The notes beneath the pieces are model-generated. The model was not told the DNA's origin. It did not search any database and was given only the letters and a program-made list of their open reading frames with translations. This document shows, one piece after another, positions 12,477-22,570 of a stretch of 64,000 bases of DNA; position 1 is the first letter of the stretch; each line of letters begins with the position of its first letter. The position numbers and the translations under genes were made by a program. This DNA is from Cocos nucifera (taxonomy: Eukaryota; Streptophyta; Magnoliopsida; Arecales; Arecaceae): positions 62,001 through 126,000 of the forward strand of contig QRFJ01005968.1 of NCBI GenBank assembly GCA_006176705.1. Reading direction: 5' to 3'.

Positions 12477-14021
12477 TTATTGGAAAATATATTCCAAAGC
12501 TAATCATCAGCCTATTGATGGTTGAGCTATATTATATCTATAACTAATTTATTTATAAATAAAATATATTTTTGATATTTTTCATCATAAAAGTATTCAT
12601 CTTCTAACAAACTTCATTATTGTGATGAAGTTCTTAGGACTATTTAGCATCAATAAATAGAGGATTTATCGGTTAGTCCTTAAATCTATTCACGACCAAA
12701 TGATAGGCTGTTAATTAGGACGATAGCATCTAACGAGCATAGGTCGCTATATGCCATATAGGTTGGTTGTCCTTTTAATCAAGGAGTATGGAGACATTGG
12801 TATGACATACAGATGAGATGTATGGGTACATCATCATTGAACGTGACCAACTCCAGAGCATTCTATAGTCAAAAATATCTCTGATGGGATATAGGTATAA
12901 GTATCTCTTAGACTTGAGATCACCTTAGTGGCTTGCATGCAACTCACTATGCTTTGGTACCGGACTAACTAAATTTTTAATTCAGTAATGAAAGGCTTCT
13001 GGGCACAGTCAAGTACTTATGAAGTCAGAGTGTGATCAAGATAGAATTGACCACTCCAAGAGTTGGAGAATAATGTATCACTATATTTCAATATAGCAAA
13101 ACCTTGGCTAGGATAATCCATTAGATGGATTTGGTATTTTGAAATATAATATGGACAACCTAATTAGGGTTAACAGTTGAACTCTAAGGTGTCCTATGAG
13201 CATTTTAATCAAGGGGATGAATTATATAGAAACTATATCCGCATGGGTTCTAAGGATGATGTTTTACACATTCAACCTATCTGGCCGTCGGATACCATTG
13301 CTAGATGGTTACTTTGATTAGTATAGAAATCTATTCCTATGCTACCAACTTAGGTTCAGACCTATGAAATCATACATATTAGAGCTCATGATCTGATCGG
13401 ATGGTTGATCAATGATTGAAAATCGTTCTAGGGTTAAACAATCAATACGATTGATGTTTAACCTAGTGCAAGCACTATAAGAGAATCGATTAGCAATTCG
13501 ATTGTTAATTAGCTTAATTTGATTAAGTCAAAGGATTGAGATTAAGTCTAATTAAATATGATTTAATTAGATTTATTTTGGACTTGATTTGATCAAGTTC
13601 AATTGGCTTATTGGATAAGCTAAGTGCAGGGAAGAACTAGTCCTAGTTCAACTAGGACTCCGATCAATCCAATTTTTTAATTTGATTAGAAAATTAAATT
13701 AAAATTAAATTAAATTAAATTCTTAATTAGATTAGAACCTTATTTTTATTTAGTTGACTTATTTTTTATTTAATTTGGTTTGAGAAATCATGTTTGACCA
13801 AGCCATAGATGGAATTCTAGTGGGACTAGGATTCCACCTTGCGCCACCTTAGCCCTCCACGCCACCCATGCCTATTTTTTAGAAATTTTTTATGGAAATA
13901 CTCTTTTCCTTGATCTTCATGCATGCGTCCTCTCTCCCTCTCTTTCTCATATGGTAATTTGATAGTTGACCAAGTCAAGAAGAGAAGTAAGTTTTGATCT
14001 AGGATTCTATGAGATAGAATC

Positions 14022-14030
14022 CTTATAAAC
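14022..14030 (+). promoter_or_regulatory. TATA-like element in the D LTR
   Basis: CTTATAAAC, preserved at 5769-5776 in the 5' LTR. It is followed within about 100-140 bp by the hairpin segment, so the hairpin would fall in the transcribed part. Prediction only. Confidence 0.4.
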
Positions 14031-14143
14031 TAAAACACCTCCTTTTAATTATGCTGCCCACACCTTCTTTATTTTCTATAAATTCCATGGTAAAAGAAGA
14101 AGATTTTGTGTGCCCCTATTGCTAGTCCATGGCAAGAAATAAG

Positions 14144-14171
14144 GTGGGGGCGCCCAAGAGTTGGGCACCCC
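14144..14171 (+). other. GC-rich hairpin in the D LTR
   Basis: Two 14-base arms around a GAG loop: 5' arm GTGGGGGCGCCCAA, 3' arm TTGGGCACCCCAAC, 12 of 14 positions complementary. The same segment in the 5' LTR (about 5890-5921) still pairs at most positions. It stands out in very AT-rich surroundings. Confidence 0.55.
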
Positions 14172-14965
14172 AACAACTTGCCATATTATGTCCTTTTCTT
14201 GTCTGAGTTTTTGACCTAACTTGGACTCTACATATCCTTTTATTTAGAATAAATTTTTGATTAAAATTTTTATAAAATATAGACCATTGAAAGAGCTTTG
14301 AGGTGTGTAAAAACTAGTGCGAGAGAGCCTTTGGGCATTAGGGTTCCATAGACACCAAGCTAGGTGTCTACGTGAGAGCAAAGAGAAGAAGAAGAGGGTC
14401 TTCTTCTAGGATTGCTGTGTTCATCATCTTCCTTCCTTCTTCCTTGGGTTTTCTAAGAGAGTCTCAGATCTGAAATCTCTTCTCTACCTTCTTCTTTTTA
14501 GAAAAATTCAAATCCAGAAGAAGGAGCCATCTGATCGACCATCGAAGATAGATTAACACAGTACTAGCATGCTGTGCTGATTTCCTATATCAGGATCTTA
14601 GATCGTGTTCGTGGGCTTGTGTGGATGACTCCTAGAGCCCAGATATGTGTGTAGCTCATGACTTCATCCTTAAGCCTAGATCAGTAAGTTAGAACATCTA
14701 ACTTGCTTAGGTATTAGATCTAGTCTATTATTCTGTAGCTACATTAGATGTAGTATTGTAGCATGTTGATGAGAACAATATGTTAATCTTTCCTTTGTGT
14801 TTTTAATTTTTGATTTAATATCATGCCTTAGTCATATAATAAATCTTAGATCTAGGGTATTTTTATATTTATTTAAATAAATATTTAATTTATTTAAGTC
14901 TTTCATTACCTGATCTTGAAAAGAATTCAAGATCTATCCATAAAATCCTAGATCTAGTTCCTTCA

Positions 14966-14970
14966 CTAGG
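14966..14970. repeat. Probable right target-site duplication of D (CTAGG)
   Basis: Five bases after the D 3' LTR end. The left partner is outside the window, so this rests on position only. Confidence 0.4.
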
Positions 14971-15737
14971 GAACTAACTTAATGGCACCTTGGATAGGCT
15001 TGAATCTTAGGCCCGAATAACACCTTCCGAGGGTCGATAAAGTTCGACCCACTCGAACTTCGACGGAGAATATTTTTTTCCAATACTTATCCCCATACTC
15101 TCGAGTTTGAAGTTCGGATGAAGAGAGTACTATCATTTGTGATTACTGAAGTGCAATTCTGCTTTCACGCCTTTGGGATGTGATGTTTCTTGGATATTTC
15201 AAGCTGGCACAGAAGCTTCATTATTATGGAATAACTTAAGATGACCTCAGATTTTGAAATTTTCTTTCGTGTGGATCTTAATCATATAGCACAATAATTA
15301 CTCTACCTGACATCTACAGTGGTAATAATGGGCTGGACACATGGAAGGCCAGGATTAGGCAATGGCTATTTATAATCATGACAATTCAAAGCACTATAGG
15401 CTATTTAAACTCTCTTTTTCTCTCTTTTCCATTCCGAGTTCTTTTTTCTCTATTCTTTCTTTTGCTGTCGCCTTCTCTAACTTCGATTATCTTCATTGTT
15501 CCATGATTTTCCAGCCTCGACCATCTCCTTTCCATTCACCATCCGTGATTCCGACCATCTCATCGAGCTTTCTATGTCTTTAGGTTAGTTTTACAACCTC
15601 TTCTTTTAATTTTGATGTCTATTTTCTACTTTTAGAGGTTCTTTTTGGGTCTGACTATTCTTCTTTTGGTCTTTAAGACTTTTCCTCCAATTTTTGCTAA
15701 TTTTTGATTGATTTTATTTGATTTTCTTTGATCCAAA
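14971..15737 (+). other. G1 segment upstream of the Transposase_28-like ORF
   Basis: About 770 bp with no convincing coding sequence. CTATTTATAATC near 15365 and CTATTTAAACTC near 15400, followed by a long CT-rich run to 15480, resemble a plant core promoter and 5' untranslated region. They may drive the ORF that follows, but this is a prediction. Confidence 0.4.
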
Positions 15738-17653
15738 ATGACTTCTCATGATTCTGGGTATTCTTGGTCTTCCTCTTTTGAGAACCCTTTGGAATCGAAC
15801 CCCTCAAAATCCAAATCTAAAGTTGATCCTGACCCTAGAGGTAAGACCCATCAACCTTCGTACTTGGGACCATTACTTCCACTCTTACTTCTGAAGACCT
15901 ATTTTTCATTCAAACCCTATATGCAGTTTCTTTCGAGTATGAACTCGAGCTACTAGGGTCGAACGAAAAAATTTATGCTCCTCCTCCTGGTCGGCTTGGT
16001 TTGTACATAAAGACTCTACGAGCTAGACTTAGATTACCAATCCCTCTCTTTGTAATTGAACTCTTCCACTTTTTTGACATGTCTTTATCCTTCATTGTTT
16101 CGAACTCCTTTTGTTTTATCATTGGATTCTTGGCTGTTTACTTTTTGGTTGAGGTCCAACCTACTATTTTCTTATTTCAAACTTTCTTCACCCTCAAACA
16201 TCATTTTACTGCTAAGGACTGGTGGTATGTATCTCTTTAGTTTGATAAGAAGGGGTTGATTAAGGGTGCTCCTTTCTTTATTCATAGTTGGAAGAAGAAG
16301 TTCTTTTTTGTTATTAGCCCATTAATTGAATGGAGACTTTCTCATTGGGGTTGGCCTAGAGTGTCTATTCGAAAGGTTTCGAGGTTGGAAAGGAGAGATC
16401 TTGACTCTATCAAAATCTTAAGGGACTACAAAGTTTTCCCACTAACCTAATATTTATTGTCAAATTAGATCCTTTCCAACCTTGGCCTAAGCCTTGTTGA
16501 CCCAGAAGGTTTTAGCTCATACTTCTTTTATTTTCTTATCTTTGTTTGACTTCTATTTGTTTACATTTGCAAAAATAATTCTCGAGGAACTCAAGTCATC
16601 AGAGAAGGACCATCGGACAAAGAAAAGAAAGGATGCTAGCTTGGGAGAGACATCCAAATGAGCCAAAACTTTCGAATCGATTCCTACTATCTCTACTCTT
16701 GCTATCGTAGTTCCAGAGGTCTGAGTGACTTTGCCAACATCAAGTACACTAGTCAAAACTATTATTCCAATACCTGCTATTGAAAAGAAAAAGAGAGATA
16801 GAGAAAAAAGGAAAATGGTTGTTGTCAGAAAACTTCAATCATAGAAGAATATCGGAGAGTCAAGTAATGACAATATTGATTGGGAGAAGGCTATGCTTGA
16901 TAGTTGGAGGGTGGTTCGATCTCTTGTTGAAAGATGCATGCTATCGATCGAGACCGACAAGTCTGCCAAATAAGCTCCCAAGATCAGAAGAGAGGGGCAC
17001 TTGCAACCTTTCTTGAGGTAATTGCCTTGTTACTTTTCAAATTTGATTATTTTTCAATGGTAAGACTAATTTCGTTACTCATAGCTGGGTCATTATCTAT
17101 CCGTCGGCATCGAGTCAGCCAACAACAATAAGACCGAGGCCTCTAGAGCTCTGAAGGAAGCTGAAGTTGCCAAAGCAGAGGCCTCTGATGCCAAAGCCAA
17201 AGTCGAGTGTCTCAAGGAAATGCTCAAAGAGGCAGAAAGAATCTCGGCTGAAATAAAGAGTGCTCAGGAGTTTGATCTAGTTTCAAAGGTAAAAAGGAGG
17301 AAAAAAGTAGAGACTGAAGTTACTGAGGTCAAGAGGGAAGGGGAGAAAATGATGACAGAAGCCAAGCGACTAGCCATGGAGGAATTCAAGGCTTTCAAAG
17401 AACTCACCACCATTAAAGTCCAGTTTGCCAGAGAAGCTTACAATGCTGGTTACGATACCTGCCAGCAAAGGGTTGCAGAGCAGCATCCTGAGTTGGATCT
17501 CAACTTTCTAGAGGATGAACTAGGAGATTCTTTCGATTTTGATCTCCCTGAGTACAGTCAATCCACCTTCTGCCAATCCTTTTACTGATGTTCAGGAGCC
17601 TGCCGAGGTGCTAGCATCCATCAAGGCTAAACCAAGCTCCTCCACTATACCCT
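15738..17653 (+). pseudogene. Transposase_28-like Gypsy-associated protein with coiled coil
   Basis: ATG at 15738 (MTSHDSGYSWSSS, serine-rich) runs to a one-base frameshift near 15860. It resumes as TSEDLFFIQTLYAVSFEYEL, then PPPGRLGLYIKTLRARLRLP and HHFTAKDWWYVSL, a TAG at 16238, and FHSWKKK/FFFVISPL-like sequence to 16450. This order matches the family annotated 'putative gypsy type transposon' (Pfam Transposase_28), common in plant Gypsy elements and of unknown function. After a degraded stretch (16450-17140) an alanine/lysine/glutamate-rich coiled coil follows (17140-17440), then CQQRVAEQHPELDLNFLED, a usual C-terminal feature. A stop lies near 17651. Stops and frameshifts make it a pseudogene unless some gaps are introns. 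Confidence 0.65.
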
Positions 17654-17880
17654 AGCTTGAGGTTGGGGACCATCTTTGATTATATTTTTCTTTTCTTTTT
17701 CTCTTACATATACTTAAATCTTTTTTAAGAAATGAAATTCAACTTGCTCATATCTTGTCTTGTGTGTTATGATATACTTGTGAAATAGAATTTTGTTTGT
17801 ACATTTTGCCACCGAGCTTAATCATCAATTGTAGCTATTCCCTTGCCTTAAGGCATTCCTCTTAAAATTCAAATAAAGAC

Positions 17881-18693
17881 CTTGAAGAAAGAAGTGCTGC
17901 AGGCTAACAAAAAGCTGAAAAAGGTTGAGAAGGAGCTTCAAACATCAAAAAAGAATTATAAGACAGCTTCTACCAACGTCAACTATCTATGCCGAGCTTC
18001 AAAGCAGGCCTTCAGAGATTACACTTTAAAGAAGTATCAAATATCTGAAGAACTCCAGAGAGTTTCTAAGTGGTTAGCCAAAAGTCTTGGTCTCTAACTG
18101 TCAGGATTGGTTTCCTTGAAGCCAAACTCAGAAATGCCCAAAAGGAGATCCAACATTCGAAGAAGGGCCACACTAGTCCTAGAAACAAGAATAGTATGGT
18201 TGGGATTGGTTCAAGAGATTTTCTAATCTTTAAAATGAATTACGTATGGTAGAAGAGAAATACAATGAGTATAGACTCAGCTAGTGTGTGAAAACTTTCG
18301 ACCCCCAATGACAACTTTAGGCAGCGGAAGAAGAAATAGCTCATCTTATGAAGGAGCTCACGAATAATGTTTGTGTCAATTCAAGAAGAGATTCAGATGA
18401 GCTCATTTTATCCAAAAATAGCCTCATGAATCTTACTAAAACTTATGACAAAAATAAATCTGAGCTTCTTCAATCAAAATACAGATGAAATATCAAGAAA
18501 ATACCATCAAAGATGCCAAGGCTGAGTCTGCTATACTTCTGAAAAAAATTTAAGAGAATCAGAGGATGAGGCCATAAGAGCTCAGAACTTACTTAAGGAA
18601 TGTTTGGCAACAAAAGAAAAGTATGAAAGTCGAATAAGGGATCTGAAGAACTCCTTGATGATGGCCAGGGCAGGAATCCAAAAATTCACATAG
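17881..18693 (+). pseudogene. Second coiled-coil ORF in G1
   Basis: Lysine/glutamate-rich heptad-like protein: EVLQANKKLKKVEKELQTSK from about 17885, SEELQRVSKWLAK near 18045, then after stops and frame changes AAEEEIAHLMKELTNN near 18320 and DEAIRAQNLLKECLATKEKY near 18565, ending at a TAG near 18691. A T-rich tail and AATAAAATA near 18760 follow. It resembles the coiled-coil tail often found with Transposase_28-like proteins and may be a second exon or a duplicate of the preceding gene's tail. I recognise no specific function. Confidence 0.5.
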
Positions 18694-18904
18694 AATTTTA
18701 TTTTCCTTCTTTTTCTTTTCTATTCGGTCCTAGCAACCTTTGTAATAGCTTTATTTAATAAAATATTTTTTTTTGCATCATCTTCCTTTGTCATGTCTTG
18801 ATCTTGTGCTTGTCAATCTTTTTGTCATCACTTCATGCTTAAAATTGACTTTATTTTGAAATGGCAACCTTCATATGATCTTTCTTAAATCTATCCCTCT
18901 TATT
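18694..18904 (+). other. T-rich 3' segment after the coiled-coil ORF
   Basis: Pyrimidine-rich sequence with AATAAAATA near 18760, compatible with a 3' untranslated region and polyadenylation signal. Nothing else seen. Confidence 0.35.
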
Positions 18905-19425
18905 TATAAACAAGGGTCTTCTACCTTCTTCCTTGTTAAGATAAGGTCCACCTCCTATTTAAGAATCGAAGGCCTTCACCCTCGTTAAGACGAGATTCAC
19001 CGTCTATTTAAGAACTAGAGGCCTTCATCCTCATTAGGACGAGATTAATCTCCTATCGAGATTCACCTCCTATTTAAGAATCGTAGGCCTTCACCCTCAT
19101 TAGGATGAGGTTTACCTTCTATTAAACAACTGAAGGCCTTCACCCTCATTAATAGAAGGTTCATCTCTTGTTTAAGAATCGGAGTCCTAGATTCATCTCT
19201 TGTTTAAGAATTGGAGGCATTCACCCTTGTTAGGATGAAGTTAACCTTCTATTTAAGAACCGAAGATCTTAAGCTTCATTAAGATGAGGTTCATCTCTTG
19301 TTTAAGAACTGAAGGCATTCACCCTCATTAAGATAAGGTTAACCTTCTATTTAAAAACTGGAGGCCTTCATCCTCGTTAGGATGAGCTTCACCTTCTATT
19401 TAAGAACCAGAGGCCTTCACTGTCC
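18905..19425 (+). repeat. Tandem array, 49-bp unit, about 10-11 copies
   Basis: Units run AAGAATYGGAGGCCTTCACC ... CTCATTAGGATGAGGTTCACC ... TTCTATTT, with clear repeats starting near 18960, 19010, 19077, 19206, 19255, 19305, 19353 and 19400. Most are 49 bp; a few are shortened or fused (around 19040 and 19160). Each unit contains a short inverted element, CCTCATTAGGATGAGG. Such arrays are typical of noncoding regions near the 3' end of plant Gypsy elements. Confidence 0.85.
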
Positions 19426-19760
19426 ATCGGATGCTGATCAAATGATTCAAAAATTCCCTAAAATCTATTATTAATAGCTTAAATCCCATTGGATTTGATG
19501 CAGACCATTGGATCGAGCCTTCTAGAGCTTATGGGCCGTCGGATCATGCAATCAGGAAAGCTCCAATCTTCTTCTTTTAGTTGGAAACAACTTTGGCCAT
19601 TGGATCTATCTTTGGGAAGCTTCGCTACCATCGGATCTTGATCAGGTCTCTAGGCTATTGGATGATGCAAATAAGAGCTGGAGATCTTTAAATCAAAATT
19701 TAAAACTATTCTGATCATTGGATCTTGACCAAAAATGAGCGCATCCATCTGATCACGTAG
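19424..19760 (+). repeat. Cluster of CCATYGGATC-like motifs
   Basis: About nine occurrences of CCATCGGATC, CCATTGGATC, CCGTCGGATC and close variants, spaced about 30-45 bp and all in the same orientation (for example near 19427, 19484, 19509, 19543, 19595, 19629 and 19716). Between motifs the sequence is not an exact tandem repeat. Confidence 0.6.
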
Positions 19761-20266
19761 TTCTATGCTAGTGGACCCTCGTAGACCAGGCATTTTGAAG
19801 ACTTGGACCAATTGCCACATGCCATGCCACTTGAAAAGACCAAAATGCCCCTTGGACCATGTTTTGTTTGTGGTGGACCCATTAAAGGTCCATGGTGTGC
19901 CGAACATTATTACGGTCCATATTGGACCACGTAGTTTTTGACATCATGATGATGTTATGGTTGAGGGAGCTGGGCTTTATTGTGGGAACGCTGGGTCGGG
20001 CTGACTTGCGAGCACGTTGGGCTAAGCGGATTGGGCTGCGCTAGCCGATTTTCTGTATTTTTCTTTTCTTTTTCCTTTAAACCTTTGTATCGGATCCATT
20101 TTAAATCTGATTTGCTCTAAATTTTTTTATTTTAACCAAAAAATTAAGCTCTTTTTATTGGAAAATATTTATCCTACAAAAGAGAGACAAAGTATCAATT
20201 CTTAAAATAAAGATAAATTAATACAAAAGTTAATGCTTTTATGAATGTTTTTGTGATACTTATCAA

Positions 20267-20461
20267 CTTCTAATCTACTCCGAATATTCTAACTTTCGAT
20301 CTTCTTCAGATATTTCAACTTTTGTTCTACTTTAGATATTCCGACTTCTGATCTACTTCAGACATTTTAACTTTGAATCTTCTCCAAATATTTCAACTTC
20401 GGATCTTCTTAGGATATTTTGATATTTTGATTTGCTTTGGATATTTCGACGTCTATTTGAC
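20267..20461 (+). repeat. Tandem array, 26-bp unit, about 7 copies
   Basis: Units such as GATCTTCTTCAGATATTTCA followed by ACTTCT repeat with a 26-bp period from about 20270 to 20460 just before the LTR. Copies differ by several bases each. The repeated core is TCTWCTYCRGATATTYYRAC. Confidence 0.8.
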
Positions 20462-20516
20462 TACTTCCTTCATCCGAAGCAATAAAACCACTTCAGACTC
20501 GAAAGTAGGAGCCAAG

Positions 20517-21101
20517 TGTTATAAAGGTTATCTGCCATCCAGACTGGCCTTCTCCTTCTCAGACCACAATCGAGCACTCACTAAGGACTTGGCAAGACTA
20601 CCTTGGATACTAGAGAGAGCCAAGAAATCGAGGCGGACCGACCCTATGGTCGGGATCATGGTGCCCCCCTCCCCCAAACCCCCATGGTTGAGATCACATC
20701 AAGGATAGGAAATGAAGCCCCATGATCAACTGAAGGAAAGGTGATACCACAGAAATCTCAAGCATCGGCACCAGTATGGGACCTTGACCCTATGCTGGCC
20801 TCAGGCTACTAGCTTAATTATCCATGTGGGTGAAGCTCGCAACTAACACCCATCACTAACAACCTTGATTCACAAGTTAGTGAAAAATATCCTATCCTAA
20901 CAAACTATCAGAATGTGGCCTGAAAGCCTAGAAGATCAGTTCTAATGGCCTAAAGATTTTGACCAAAATGCCTACCTCTCCACCTCGATGAAGAAAGATA
21001 CCAAGGGGACCCTCAGGTAAGACCAATTTTGAAGGAAAAAATCACATCTACCTCTCTCACAGTCACCATTCTCTAACTTTTCTCTACTGTTCTCAAGCTT
21101 C
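20517..21101 (+). repeat. G1 3' LTR, left portion
   Basis: Starts TGTTATAAAGG after a purine-rich tract and aligns with the G2 LTR at 43430 (TGTTATGGGGG): both share GGACCCTCAGGTAAG-like and TCTCAAGCT blocks and the end GACTTGTAGCAATAG. Element A interrupts it at 21101; it resumes at 29640 and ends near 29771, for a rebuilt length of about 717 bp. Confidence 0.75.
21097..21101. repeat. Left target-site duplication of A (GCTTC)
   Basis: GCTTC directly before the TGTTAGATA start of element A, identical to 29635-29639 after its other end. Confidence 0.9.
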
Positions 21102-22256
21102 TGTTAGATATATGTGCCCTAGAAGCCAGAATTGGCTGACACTTGTAATACACTTCTAGGGGCAAAATTATAATTTTGACTATAATTAATGAAATGGATT
21201 ATTTTCTATCACACCTGTGTATTTAGTGTCTGTGATACATCCTTTGAGTTAATGGTAATGATAATTCATATTTTCAAGAGTTGAAAATTTAAGACATGAA
21301 TAATCATTATTAACTCATAAACAGCTCCCGACCATAGGATCATCACGAGGATGGTGATTGATCCGGAAGGTTGGTGTACGATCGCTTCTCTTTAGTAGAT
21401 GAGTCTTGAGTCTACGGTGTGGAGACACCGGAGCGAGAGTATAGGTACTCGTTAGAGAATGAGGAGCACTGAGCGTGACCACCTCGAGTAGTCATTAGGA
21501 AGTCTACCTTCTCGTCAATGACTGACTCGATGCTGCAGTAGTGTGTCTGGTTCTTTGACCTGAGATGCATCGGCAGTTCACCTTGAGGGTGTTATAGTTT
21601 GACTACACCATTACTCGGTCTCCTAGCCATATGGAACCCTGAGGTGTATGTTGGCTATAGCATGTTCATTGTAGGAACTGGATTGCATCAAGATGGGATC
21701 TATCTACCTCGGTGGTAGAGGAGTAGCCCTATGATGATCATAAGAATCAAGTCCCAAAATCCATGGCCATGGTAGAGTGAAATAATAGAAAGAGTTTCTA
21801 TTTAGATTTTCACATTGGACTCGAATCGAATGATTACATCATATGACAGAGACTAGGGTTTGACGAGTTCACCTTAACCCTAATCTGATCGGGGCTCAAG
21901 ATAGAAGAACTGAATCACACAGGTAGCTGCACCAAGAGGTTCGCATTCAGCTCTGATGGGTTGCCACCATATACTGCTAGGTGTCACTGGTGGATTTTGG
22001 GAGCAATTAGAATGATTTAGATGATCGATCATTCTAGCTGTTCGAATCAGAAGAGTTCTGATCCATCGAAAGGAGTTTCGATGATGTCTATGATAGAGAT
22101 CATGACATATCCCATTACCATACAGAACTGAACCTAACTGGGTCACACAAACAAGGGTTTGAATCTAGTGATCATCAATTGAACTGATCTAGTTCAATTG
22201 ATCTGAATGAGATTCAATTAGGTTCAAGAAAATCATGCTAGCACTCGATTGAACCT
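21102..22256 (+). repeat. A, LTR positions 1-1160, plus sense
   Basis: Runs TGTTAGATATATGTGCCCTAG to CACTCGATTGAACCT and matches the reverse complement of 45342-46501 in B. It stops abruptly at CTCCCACTTG, the reverse complement of the polypurine tract that should abut LTR position 1. The junction shares only CT. It carries no LTR TATA region. Confidence 0.85.
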
Positions 22257-22261
22257 CTCCC

Positions 22262-22570
22262 ACTTGTCCTAAAGCCAATTGGCTACAAGTCTAAGTCCCA
22301 TCTTCTCAAGGTGGGCTTCGATCTTCTGCTGGCCCAACGGCTTTGTAAGTGGGTCTGCCACATTATCTGCGGAGTTGACTCTCTTGACCTCAACGTAACC
22401 TTTCTCAAGGTAATCGCGGATGAGATGATATCGCCGTTTGCTAGGAACTCTTTCAGCACAAACAGTCTACCAGATGTCGACTTTCGATCATCTATATCGG
22501 ACATGAAGCCCGAGTCTGTGTATCCCTAGACTAGGAGTTCTCCGTTACCAAAGACCAACATCATATCCTT
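22262..22570 (-). pseudogene. A RNase H, with internal deletion
   Basis: Reads DDRKSTSG and then jumps to the C-terminal end. Compared with B (46516-47016), about 195 bp between CGCCG (near B 46685) and GTTTGCTT (near B 46880) is missing, plus a further 25 bp or so nearby. The lost part holds the catalytic block with MEAEYIAAS and YCDNNGAIAL in B, so no active RNase H can be made. Confidence 0.8.

Larger units (their letters stand above)
4366..14965 (+). mobile_element. Copia element D (Angela-like), 5' LTR interrupted by E
   Basis: Plus-strand Ty1/copia element: remainder of the 5' LTR, primer-binding site, leader, ruined gag-protease-integrase-RT-RNase H frame, polypurine tract and a 3' LTR of about 2.49 kb. 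The first 160 bp or so of the 5' LTR lie left of E, outside the window. The two LTRs differ by more than a tenth in the stretches compared, so D is old. It is followed at 14966 by CTAGG, the expected target duplication, whose partner is out of view. D appears to be inserted in Gypsy element G1. Confidence 0.9.
12477..14965 (+). repeat. D 3' LTR (about 2.49 kb)
   Basis: Begins after the polypurine tract in TTATTGGAAAATATATTCC, an apparent mutation of TGTTGGAAA, and ends CCTTCA at 14965. It is collinear with 4366-6710. The exact first base is uncertain by one or two because the TG has decayed. A TATA-like TTATAAAC lies at about 14022-14030. Confidence 0.85.

Noticed and set aside
16001..16259. 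Hydrophobic ORFs that could be read as a membrane protein
   Set aside because: The sequence is the Transposase_28-like domain in one frame and its shadow in another; the hydrophobic look comes from T-rich DNA.
18905..19425. CRISPR-like array
   Set aside because: Units are continuous 49-bp repeats without unique spacers, in a plant nuclear repeat context.
21102..22256. Independent solo or partial P LTR next to A
   Set aside because: The GCTTC duplication is found only at the far end of A (29635), and the piece joins directly to the A polypurine tract, so it belongs to A.
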